Of a DNA stretch of 11,905 bases, positions 6,702 to 11,905 are shown in pieces. Position numbers and translations under genes: made by a program. Position 1 is the first letter of the stretch; every line of letters starts with the position of its first letter. The DNA lies in contig JBFXEO010000079.1 of NCBI GenBank assembly GCA_050180015.1, positions 1 through 11,905 on the forward strand, written 5' to 3'. The stretch is from JBFXEO01 sp050180015. GTDB lineage: Bacteria > Bacteroidota > Bacteroidia > Bacteroidales > Tenuifilaceae. The notes under the pieces were generated by a model. The model saw only the letters and a list, made by a program, of their open reading frames with translations. It was not told where the DNA came from and did no database searches.

Positions 6702-7037
6702 AGCTATACCGTTTCTGCAAATTTTGGTTGGTGTATTTTATCTCATGGGTATTTCATAGCATCATAGACCAAAAGATAAATGTAATTTTATCTTGATAAT
6801 TTTTGTCTTCAATAGTTTTTTAAAATATAGCGATGAATAAAGGATACATTAGCGCAGTTAAGCATTTAAAAAATTCTAAAGCAACAAAGTTTAATCCTAA
6901 CGAAATGTAAAACAAAACTGTTTAAGTTTTAACCATAGTTGGTTTAACTTTGGGCTGTAAACGCCCAATATGGCGTTTGCCTCTATGTCAAATTTATGTT
7001 TAACCTGTAACCACATTTGGGGGCTAGACAAAAAATG
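6702..7037. other. Gene-free AT-rich stretch with inverted repeats
   Basis: No credible gene was seen. The clearest structure is a perfect 8-bp inverted repeat, AAGATAAA (6773-6780) and TTTATCTT (6787-6794), with a 6-base loop. Two further complementary pairs overlap it: TTTTGGT (6722-6728) with ACCAAAA (6768-6774), and TTTATCT (6737-6743) with AGATAAA (6774-6780). A 26-codon open frame at 6833-6910 (MNKGYISAVKHLKNSK...) has no recognisable similarity and is probably chance. In IS110 elements the guide (bridge/seek) RNA can lie next to the transposase start, so a vestige could be present, but nothing here proves it. Confidence 0.45.
6959..6978 (-). terminator. Weak candidate terminator after the acylphosphatase gene
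   Basis: A perfect 7-bp stem (AAACGCC at 6959-6965, GGCGTTT at 6972-6978) encloses a 6-base loop, 59 bp past the acylphosphatase stop. On the minus strand it is not followed by a clean T run, so it could equally be a protein-binding palindrome. Confidence 0.35.
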
Positions 7038-7307
7038 CTACCCTATAATTTGGAAATCAGTGTATCCTTTCGGTGAAATAGCTCCAACATCAACCGCAGT
7101 TACATTGGCCCCTGGTGGTCCAATCCGGCAAAGGCCTATAAACTGATACAATTCCCGTTCGTTGGCTTCGGCCTCAATATAAACATCACCGTTGGAGCAA
7201 TTTTTAGCAATTCCAGAAATGTTTAGCTGATGGGCGCATCGGTAAACGTAATACCGAAATCCCACACCCTGCACTTTCCCAGTGATTACCAACGATACTG
7301 CAATCAT
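7038..7307 (-). CDS. acyP: Acylphosphatase
   Basis: Acylphosphatases hydrolyse carboxyl-phosphate bonds in small acyl phosphates such as acetyl phosphate or 1,3-bisphosphoglycerate; the enzyme is cytoplasmic. With the ATG at 7307 the product is 89 residues, the normal family size. The signature GKVQGVGFRYYVY is at 10-22, with catalytic Arg18, and the catalytic asparagine appears as Asn36 in GIAKNCSNGDVYIEAEA. The frame can be extended 18 codons upstream to a TTG at 7361, adding a hydrophobic stretch. That is rejected because a -7 element (7331-7338) lies inside the extension, so the transcript would start after the TTG, and because the family begins just before the KVQGVGFR block. The gene is divergent from the DUF456 gene and stands alone. 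Confidence 0.92.
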   Translation of the reverse strand: MIAVSLVITGKVQGVGFRYYVYRCAHQLNISGIAKNCSNGDVYIEAEANERELYQFIGLCRIGPPGANVTAVDVGAISPKGYTDFQIIG

Positions 7308-7330
7308 ACCTATAAAGAAACCTGCTGTTG

Positions 7331-7338
7331 CAAAAATA
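7331..7338 (-). promoter_or_regulatory. Candidate -7 element for the acylphosphatase gene
   Basis: The minus strand reads TATTTTTG, matching TAnnTTTG, 23 bp before the ATG at 7307. A GTTG lies about 20 bases further upstream as a possible weak -33 element. The box sits inside the long upstream extension of the reading frame and so supports the shorter start. Confidence 0.55.
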
Positions 7339-7342
7339 ATTT

Positions 7343-7350
7343 TATCTTTG
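7343..7350 (+). promoter_or_regulatory. Candidate -7 element for the DUF456 gene
   Basis: The plus strand reads TATCTTTG, a perfect TAnnTTTG match, 36 bp before the ATG at 7387. It is separated from the oppositely oriented -7 element of the acylphosphatase gene by only 4 bp. No clear -33 TTTG is seen at the usual distance. Confidence 0.5.
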
Positions 7351-7386
7351 AGGTAAGTCAACTTTGAATACTTTACGCATGTGTAT

Positions 7387-7872
7387 ATGCTAGTAGATTA
7401 TCTTTTGGTTTCTTTAGCAGTAATACTACTAATACTAGGATTACTGGGATGTGTTTTACCGGTTATACCCGGGCCTCCATTGAGCTGGATTGGGTTAATC
7501 GTATCGTACTACACTTCGTACGGCAACTACAGTACAAGCGTAATTGTATGGACGGGGGTATTTGCACTTGTTGCAACCATTTTAGATTACATTTTTCCTA
7601 TATGGACGACAAAAAAAATGGGTGGAACAAAGCGGGGTGTGTGGGGTGCAGCAGTAGGCTTACTCCTTGGAATAGCACTATTTCCACCTTTAGGAATAAT
7701 TATAGGCCCTTTTGTAGGGGCATTGCTGGGTGAATATACTAATAAAAAGATCAATAACCCCTGGCTTTCGGCTACGGGCTCTTTTATCGGATTCTTGCTA
7801 GGTACCGGCCTGAAATTTGCTGTGTCAGGGATTATAACCTACCATTTTGTGGTGGAAATATTCCTTAATTAA
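7387..7872 (+). CDS. DUF456-family membrane protein
   Basis: From the ATG at 7387 the product is 161 residues; a GTG at 7381 would add two residues (MY). It is strongly hydrophobic with about four to five membrane segments. It shows DUF456 features: GLLGCVLPVIPGPPLSWIGL near the N-terminus, a central TKKMGGTKRGVWGAAVG loop and a glycine-rich segment (PPLGIIIGPFVGALLGEY). The family is widespread in bacteria and has no assigned biochemical role. The glycine-rich repeats resemble small oligomerising membrane proteins, but that is only an impression. It is a single gene, divergent from the acylphosphatase gene and convergent with the RRM gene, whose stop lies 22 bp beyond. No hairpin terminator is seen between the converging genes. 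Confidence 0.88.
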   Translation: MLVDYLLVSLAVILLILGLLGCVLPVIPGPPLSWIGLIVSYYTSYGNYSTSVIVWTGVFALVATILDYIFPIWTTKKMGGTKRGVWGAAVGLLLGIALFPPLGIIIGPFVGALLGEYTNKKINNPWLSATGSFIGFLLGTGLKFAVSGIITYHFVVEIFLN

Positions 7873-7894
7873 GCCCTAACTAATCCTTCTTCAT

Positions 7895-8158
7895 CTACTC
7901 GGCAGGCTTTGTATCATTTTTCCGGAAGGCATTATTCACCTTAATGTTTCTGCCCTTAACCTGTGTATCGTTCAGGGCCGTAATGGCCTTTTGGCCATCC
8001 TCATCGCTTTCCATTTCTACAAAGCCATAGCCTTTTGACCTTCCAGAAGTTTTATCAACAATAATTTTAACCGCAGCAACATTTCCGAATGCTACAAAAA
8101 GTTCCTTTAGCTCATCGGCGGTCATTGAATAAGCAATGTTTCCTACATAAATCATCAT
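7895..8158 (-). CDS. Small RRM-domain RNA-binding protein
   Basis: The 87-residue protein is almost entirely one RNA recognition motif. RNP2 is IYVGNI at 3-8 and RNP1 is KGYGFVEM at 42-49, with the aromatic residues Tyr4, Tyr44 and Phe46 that stack on RNA bases. A short charged tail (FRKNDTKPAE) follows. Such single-RRM proteins are common in Bacteroidota and cyanobacteria; they bind single-stranded RNA and are thought to act as RNA chaperones or post-transcriptional regulators, in some cases in the cold. The RNA targets cannot be inferred. Two consecutive ATG codons (8158 and 8155) could both serve as start. The gene lies downstream of the arc gene terminator and so needs its own promoter; no TAnnTTTG box is evident at a suitable distance. 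Confidence 0.95.
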   Translation of the reverse strand: MMIYVGNIAYSMTADELKELFVAFGNVAAVKIIVDKTSGRSKGYGFVEMESDEDGQKAITALNDTQVKGRNIKVNNAFRKNDTKPAE

Positions 8159-8214
8159 AAGGCAAAAATTTTAAAACTTTAGAACTAAAATTAGTGTTAA
8201 AAAATAATAAAAAC

Positions 8215-8245
8215 AAAAAAAAGTAGCTTCTGGCTACTTTTTTTT
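8215..8245 (-). terminator. Rho-independent terminator after the ornithine carbamoyltransferase gene
   Basis: A 13-bp perfect inverted repeat (eight A plus GTAGC at 8215-8227, GCTAC plus eight T at 8233-8245) encloses a 5-base loop. The A and T tracts make it able to work in both directions. On the minus strand it lies 18 bp after the arcB stop codon, between arcB and the RRM gene. Confidence 0.9.
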
Positions 8246-8263
8246 AAAAAAACTTACTATAAA

Positions 8264-9265
8264 CTACTGCCCTAAGGTAGCAACCATAACTGCCTTTATT
8301 GTATGTACGCGGTTTTCTGCCTCATCGAATACTATAGATGCGCCCGATTCAAAAACGTCTTCGGTAACCTCCATCGATTCTAACCCAAATTTTTTAAATA
8401 TTTCCTCGCCTACGGATGTCTCGCGGTTATGAAAGGCCGGTAAGCAGTGCATAAATTTACAATCCGGGTTACCGGTAAGTTCCATGGCCCTGCGGTTTAC
8501 TTGGTATGGTTTAAGAAGTTTAATTCTTTCTTCCCACACAGAATCGGGTTCTCCCATTGAAACCCAGACATCTGTATAAAGGAAGTCGCAACCTTTAACC
8601 CCTTCCTCAACATGCTCGGTTAGGGTAATTTTGGCTCCGGTTGTTTTGGCTATTTCAAGGCAAGTTTTAACCAATTCATCGCTTGGCCAACATGCTTTCG
8701 GTGCGCAAGCCCTAAAGTCCATACCCATTTTAGCCGCACCAACCATTAGCGAGTTGCCCATATTGTTTCGGGCATCGCCCATATAGCAAAAGGCAACATC
8801 GCTCAAGGGTTTACTGCAATGTTCACGCATAGTTAAAAAATCGGCTAAAATCTGGGTTGGATGAAATTCGGTGGTTAACCCATTCCATACTGGTACCCCG
8901 GCATACGCCGAAAGGGTTTCAACAATTCCCTGCGAGTAACCACGATATTCAATACCATCGTACATCCTGCCAAGAACACGGGCGGTATCTTTCATCGATT
9001 CCTTTTTCCCCATCTGCGATCCGGAAGGGCCCAGGTAGGTAACATGTGCACCCTGATCGTAGGCAGCAACCTCGAAAGCACAGCGGGTACGGGTTGAATC
9101 CTTCTCAAACAGAATTACAATATTTTTGCCTTTTAGGCGACTCTGTTCATTGCCAGCATACTTCGCCTTTTTAAGGTCGGCAGCTAAATCGAGTAAAAAG
9201 TGTATTTCCTTCGGGGTAAAGTCCAAAAGCTTCAAAAAACTGCGATTTCGTAAATTGAACGACAT
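8264..9265 (-). CDS. arcB: Ornithine carbamoyltransferase, probably catabolic
   Basis: The 333-residue enzyme interconverts ornithine plus carbamoyl phosphate and citrulline plus phosphate in the cytoplasm. The carbamoyl-phosphate site STRTR is at 57-61, HPTQ at 135-138, the ornithine-binding loop DVWVSMGE at 232-239, and the catalytic HCLPAFH at 273-279. These are the motifs of true ornithine carbamoyltransferases; the acetyl- and succinyl-ornithine transcarbamylases known from several Bacteroidota carry different substrate-loop residues. Length and motifs match the ~334-residue ArcB/ArgI group. It lies 25 bp after the carbamate kinase gene, in one transcription unit ended by a strong terminator, which suggests the energy-yielding direction from citrulline. 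No arginine deiminase or transporter is in the window, so an anabolic argF role cannot be excluded from sequence alone. Confidence 0.93.
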   Translation of the reverse strand: MSFNLRNRSFLKLLDFTPKEIHFLLDLAADLKKAKYAGNEQSRLKGKNIVILFEKDSTRTRCAFEVAAYDQGAHVTYLGPSGSQMGKKESMKDTARVLGRMYDGIEYRGYSQGIVETLSAYAGVPVWNGLTTEFHPTQILADFLTMREHCSKPLSDVAFCYMGDARNNMGNSLMVGAAKMGMDFRACAPKACWPSDELVKTCLEIAKTTGAKITLTEHVEEGVKGCDFLYTDVWVSMGEPDSVWEERIKLLKPYQVNRRAMELTGNPDCKFMHCLPAFHNRETSVGEEIFKKFGLESMEVTEDVFESGASIVFDEAENRVHTIKAVMVATLGQ

Positions 9266-9290
9266 GATTTTTAGTATTTTAAACTGTTAA

Positions 9291-10250
9291 TTAATTTTCG
9301 TACTCCATCGTGATTTTGGTACCATAAGACATATCCTCGAGTTTTGTAGCCTCGGTGATTACGCTCATTTTGCCTCCATTCTCAATAAAGTTCAAACATG
9401 CACGAATTTTAGGGGCCATATTGCCCTCGCCAAACATCCCCCCGTTCAAGTATTTCACCGTATCGGCATAGTTCAGGAACTCCAGCTTCTTTTCGTTAGG
9501 TTTCTTATAGTTAATGTAAACATAGGGAACATCGGTGAGGATGTAAAACTCATCGGCCCTGATTTCTGTCCCCAGCAATGCCGATGCGGAATCTTTATCG
9601 ATAACAGCCTCGGCTGGTCTTACATTCTCATTCTCATCTATATAAACAGGTACCCCGCCACCGCCTGAAGCTATTACTATTATTCCCTGATTTACCAGTT
9701 GCTCTATCACCTTAATATTAAGGATGCCTTTAGGTTTTGGGGATGGTACAACCCTGCGCCATCCGCTACCGGTATCCTTTACTTCCTCCTTAAATATCCA
9801 GCCTTTCTGGGCAGAAAGTTCATCGGCCTGGGCTTTATCGTATATCCGGCCAACCCGCTTTGTGGGATTCTTGAAGGCGGGATCGTTGTGATCCACTATT
9901 ACAGGAGTAACCAAACAGCAAACTTCCTTGTTAACCCCATGCTTATGCAGAACGTTGCGTAGCATCCGTTCTATCATGTAGCCAATTCCCCCCTGAGAAT
10001 CGGCGACACAAATATCCAAAGGCATTTGGGGAATGCCGTACATCTGCTCTCCCGCATCGTTACGCATCAGAATGTTGCCCACCTGGGGGCCATTCCCATG
10101 GCTAATTACAAGGTTATAGCCTTCCTTGATCAGGTAAACTAAATTTTCGAGAGTATCAGTGGTATTCTGCTCCTGCTCATCAATGGTTCCCACCTGATTT
10201 CCCCTGAGTAGGGCGTTTCCACCCAGGGCCACAACAGCCAATTTATTCAT
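9291..10250 (-). CDS. arcC: Carbamate kinase
   Basis: The 319-residue protein belongs to the amino-acid kinase fold and transfers phosphate between carbamoyl phosphate and ADP; physiologically it usually makes ATP, ammonia and CO2. It starts with VALGGNALL (7-15). SHGNGPQVG is at 50-58, GWRRVVPSP at 163-171, ASGGGGVPV at 194-202, and the nucleotide-binding AVIDKDSASALLG at 215-227, followed by TDV at 239-241. Near the C-terminus GEGNMAPKI stands where most family members have a G-S-M-G-P-K-like motif, a mild variation. Length is normal. It is the first gene of the pair with arcB, with a candidate -7 element 33 bp upstream. Together the two enzymes gain one ATP per citrulline. The substrate source (arginine, agmatine or free citrulline) is not shown here. 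Confidence 0.94.
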   Translation of the reverse strand: MNKLAVVALGGNALLRGNQVGTIDEQEQNTTDTLENLVYLIKEGYNLVISHGNGPQVGNILMRNDAGEQMYGIPQMPLDICVADSQGGIGYMIERMLRNVLHKHGVNKEVCCLVTPVIVDHNDPAFKNPTKRVGRIYDKAQADELSAQKGWIFKEEVKDTGSGWRRVVPSPKPKGILNIKVIEQLVNQGIIVIASGGGGVPVYIDENENVRPAEAVIDKDSASALLGTEIRADEFYILTDVPYVYINYKKPNEKKLEFLNYADTVKYLNGGMFGEGNMAPKIRACLNFIENGGKMSVITEATKLEDMSYGTKITMEYEN

Positions 10251-10282
10251 ATTCAGAAATTTATTTGTTGTACTTTAGGCGA

Positions 10283-10290
10283 CAAAACTA
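10283..10290 (-). promoter_or_regulatory. Candidate -7 element for the arcC-arcB unit
   Basis: The minus strand reads TAGTTTTG, a perfect TAnnTTTG match, 32 bp before the carbamate kinase ATG. Upstream is a long A run on the minus strand, and no clear -33 TTTG is found. Confidence 0.5.
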
Positions 10291-10452
10291 CAATTTTTTT
10301 TTTATCCTGGTTATACCATTGAACTTTAAACCCATTTACACTATTAGTTAACAATATGTTTAATAACACAAATATAAATACCACTCGGAATACGAGCATT
10401 CTACAGTAAAGTATAATGGCCGAAAATACCTAGGCCAAGTAAACTCAACCCT

Positions 10453-10920
10453 CTAAAAGCCTTTTCTATTGATGTACTGGCTGTAATCTTTAACTTTGGG
10501 AATATACTCCTGCTCAAGCAACGGCGAACTAATTATAAAATCGGCGGTAGAACGATTTGTAGCTGTAGGTATATTGTAAACAGTGGCAATTCGGAGCAGT
10601 GCCTTAACATCTACATCGTGCGGCTGGGCCTCCATGGGATCCCAAAAGAATATCAGCAAATCAATTTTACTTTCAGCGATATATGCACCAAGCTGCTGGT
10701 CGCCACCAAGTGGCCCTGATTTTAACCGGGTAAGCTGTAAGTGGTCATGGATGCTGTTGCCAACCATTTTCTCCAACGCTTCCTCAACCAGTTTACCCGT
10801 TGTTCCGGTACAAATAAGCTTGTGCTTCAGTAGCTTTTCCCAGTTCCACTCAACCCATTCTACCATATCTCTCTTGCGGTTATCATGCGCAACAAGAGCG
10901 ATAGTTTTGTTCTTATCCAC
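10453..10920 (-). CDS. mgsA: Methylglyoxal synthase
   Basis: The enzyme converts dihydroxyacetone phosphate to methylglyoxal and phosphate, a bypass of lower glycolysis when phosphate is scarce or sugar phosphates build up. Motifs by comparison with E. coli MgsA: IALVAHDNRK at 7-16 (His12, Asp13), phosphate loop TGTTG at 38-42, GPLGGDQQLGA at 69-79 with Asp74 matching the catalytic base Asp71, FFWDPMEAQPHDVDVKALLR at 91-110 with His101 and Asp104, and ATNRSTADFII. The start is set at GTG 10920, giving 155 residues against 152 in E. coli. The frame continues upstream to a TTG at 10956 without any ATG, but a -7 element overlaps that TTG, so the longer form would not be transcribed in full. A GGAAG sits a few bases before the GTG. 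It is a single gene upstream of arcC. Confidence 0.93.
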   Translation of the reverse strand: MDKNKTIALVAHDNRKRDMVEWVEWNWEKLLKHKLICTGTTGKLVEEALEKMVGNSIHDHLQLTRLKSGPLGGDQQLGAYIAESKIDLLIFFWDPMEAQPHDVDVKALLRIATVYNIPTATNRSTADFIISSPLLEQEYIPKVKDYSQYINRKGF

Positions 10921-10944
10921 TTTCTTCCATGTATTGGTATGCCA

Positions 10945-10952
10945 CAAAGGTA
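10945..10952 (-). promoter_or_regulatory. Candidate -7 element for mgsA
   Basis: The minus strand reads TACCTTTG, a perfect TAnnTTTG match, 24 bp before the GTG at 10920. Transcription would begin near 10938, leaving a leader of about 18 bases. This argues for the GTG start over the upstream TTG. A T-rich stretch, but no exact TTTG, lies at the -33 distance. Confidence 0.55.
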
Positions 10953-11280
10953 GCAATAATCAAAATACCGAAAATTACAAGAATGTTAATAACTGTTTAA
11001 GTATTACTATGAGCAACCATTAACCTTACTACTAATATTTTTTATTCTGCCGATAAAACAGCAGCTAGAGGAATAATCCGGAAAAATTAGAATTAACCGG
11101 AAGTCATCAATCAACTTGACTTTGCTGCCTTTCGCCTAATGAAGCCCACCTCCTTCCCCATAAACATCAATACAAAAACAGAAACAATTTCAAAACCCCA
11201 GCGGAGTAATAACATGGGCAGTTGGTTTTACAGAACCAATTACTACTTTTATCGGGTATTAAAACCGCTGAATACTAAGT
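10953..11280. other. Divergent intergenic region between mgsA and the DUF554 gene
   Basis: No gene is seen in this stretch; open frames on either strand are short or shadow the neighbouring genes. On the plus strand TGACTTTG at 11117-11124 is one base off the TAnnTTTG consensus and could drive the DUF554 gene with a leader of about 150 bases. Complementary segments between 11199 and 11270 are described separately. Confidence 0.5.
11199..11270 (+). promoter_or_regulatory. Possible structured leader of the DUF554 gene
   Basis: Three nested complementary pairs lie just before the start codon: CAGCGG (11199-11204) with CCGCTG (11265-11270), AGTAAT (11205-11210) with ATTACT (11239-11244), and TTGGTT (11222-11227) with AACCAA (11234-11239, sharing one base with the middle pair). 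The outer and middle left arms are contiguous. The last arm ends 10 bases before the ATG, where folding could affect ribosome access. It matches no riboswitch consensus I know, and short pairs like these can occur by chance. Confidence 0.3.
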
Positions 11281-11905
11281 ATGCTTGGAACTATAGTGAA
11301 TGCCCTGGCTATTGTTGCTGGTGGAACATTGGGCCTGATACTCAAAAGCAGGCTACCCCAGAAATATATCGATATATTTTTTCAGGTAATCGGTCTTTTT
11401 ACCCTTCTGCTGGGATTATCCATGGGGCTAAAAACCGAGAAGCCTCTACTGCTTATATTCAGCCTAATTCTTGGAGCCTTGGCGGGAACAGCCCTTAACC
11501 TCCAGCGGAGGATTGAAAAATGGGGCGAAAACATCAAAAACCGCTTCAACCTTAAGGCCGACAAATTTGCTGAAGGAATGGTTATTGCTTTTCTGATGTT
11601 TTGTATGGGATCGCTAACGATACTTGGAGCCATAGAGGAGGGAACCGGTGGTGAACCGAAACTTTTCTACGTAAAAAGCTTGATGGATGGGTTTTCCTCC
11701 ATTGCGTTGGCTTCGTCGCTGGGAGGTGGGGTTCTATTTTCTATCATTCCATTGCTCCTATACCAAGGAGGTTTAACACTTCTGGCATCGGTAATTGGCG
11801 GTAGCCTTTCTCCACCGATGATTACAGAACTTTCTGCGGTTGGGGGTGTTCTGCTGATGGGGTTGGGGGTTAATATACTGGAAATTAAAAAAATAGAAAT
11901 ACTGA
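11281..11905 (+). CDS. DUF554-family membrane protein, N-terminal part (runs off the window)
   Basis: From the ATG at 11281 the frame stays open for 208 codons to the window edge; stops lie in frame upstream at 11260 and 11269, so this ATG is the first possible start. The protein begins MLGTIVNALAIVAGGTLGLI and continues with GLFTLLLGLSMGLKTEKPLL, KFAEGMVIAFLMFCMGSLTI, DGFSSIALASSLGGGVLFS and GGVLLMGLGVNILEIKK. These are features of the DUF554 family (E. coli YqgA, B. subtilis YdfK), which is about 230-235 residues, so only ~20-30 residues should be missing. About six membrane segments are visible, with a basic cytoplasmic loop around 75-92. The function is unknown; a transport role is often supposed but not shown. 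A frame beginning at 11139 overlaps it out of phase and is a shadow. Confidence 0.9.
   Translation, partial: MLGTIVNALAIVAGGTLGLILKSRLPQKYIDIFFQVIGLFTLLLGLSMGLKTEKPLLLIFSLILGALAGTALNLQRRIEKWGENIKNRFNLKADKFAEGMVIAFLMFCMGSLTILGAIEEGTGGEPKLFYVKSLMDGFSSIALASSLGGGVLFSIIPLLLYQGGLTLLASVIGGSLSPPMITELSAVGGVLLMGLGVNILEIKKIEIL

Noticed and set aside
6833..6910. 25-residue open frame (MNKGYISAVKHLKNSK...)
   Set aside because: Too short to judge, no promoter or ribosome-binding support, and no similarity that I recognise.
7308..7361. N-terminal hydrophobic extension of the acylphosphatase as a membrane anchor
   Set aside because: It would need a TTG start that lies upstream of the predicted transcription start; the ATG at 7307 gives the normal family length.
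10384..10440. Short hairpins after mgsA (CTCG/CGAG and GGCC/GGCC) as terminator
   Set aside because: The stems are only 4 bp with no T run on the minus strand; no convincing mgsA terminator was found.
10583..11023. 146-codon plus-strand open frame opposite mgsA
   Set aside because: It is antisense to all the conserved MgsA motifs and runs into the promoter region; it is a shadow frame.
11139..11498. 119-codon plus-strand open frame starting before the DUF554 gene
   Set aside because: Its second half overlaps the conserved DUF554 protein out of frame and its translation has no family features; the frame beginning at 11281 is the real gene.
1..11905. CRISPR array, defence system, prophage, tRNA or rRNA
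   Set aside because: No regular repeat-spacer pattern, no recognisable defence or phage genes and no RNA gene landmarks were seen on either strand.

Overview
The window reads as an ordinary chromosomal segment of a member of the Bacteroidota, most likely near the Bacteroidales/Marinilabiliales. The grounds are the Bacteroidota-type -7 promoter element (TAnnTTTG) found 24-36 bp before several start codons, the lack of strong Shine-Dalgarno sites, a sodium-pumping methylmalonyl-CoA decarboxylase operon with a lamin-tail/OadG fusion, and the style of the ECF sigma factor. The organism is inferred; no rRNA or other taxonomic marker is present. Almost all genes are on the minus strand.

Layout by position: (1) 1-1471, minus: ECF sigma factor, an overlapping single-pass membrane protein that is probably its partner, and the start of an exported DUF4097-like protein cut by the window edge. 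(2) 1608-6291, minus: a five-gene operon transcribed in the order methylmalonyl-CoA epimerase, carboxyltransferase (alpha), LTD-OadG fusion (delta), biotin carrier (gamma), sodium-pump beta subunit, with a candidate promoter at one end and a clear terminator at the other. (3) 6292-7037: a gene-poor stretch holding an IS110-type transposase remnant and AT-rich inverted repeats. (4) 7038-7872: divergent acylphosphatase (minus) and DUF456 membrane protein (plus), with nearly touching -7 elements. (5) 7895-8158, minus: small RRM RNA-binding protein. (6) 8215-10290, minus: carbamate kinase then ornithine carbamoyltransferase, with a terminator. (7) 10453-10952, minus: methylglyoxal synthase, probably starting at GTG. 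(8) 11281-end, plus: DUF554 membrane protein, incomplete, preceded by a possibly structured leader.

Metabolically, the epimerase and decarboxylase fit the end of the succinate-to-propionate route: (R)-methylmalonyl-CoA from the mutase (not in the window) is epimerised to the (S) form and decarboxylated, and the energy is stored as a sodium gradient. Ornithine carbamoyltransferase plus carbamate kinase can run towards ATP, splitting citrulline into ornithine and carbamoyl phosphate and using the latter to phosphorylate ADP. Methylglyoxal synthase is an overflow branch from glycolysis. Together these suggest a fermentative or anaerobic lifestyle.

I found no CRISPR array, tRNA, rRNA, phage or defence system, and no clearly new biological system. 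The items most worth a second look are the LTD-OadG fusion, the sigma/membrane protein/DUF4097 module, the arcB-arcC pair with no arginine deiminase nearby, the chimeric IS110 scar and the leader before the DUF554 gene.
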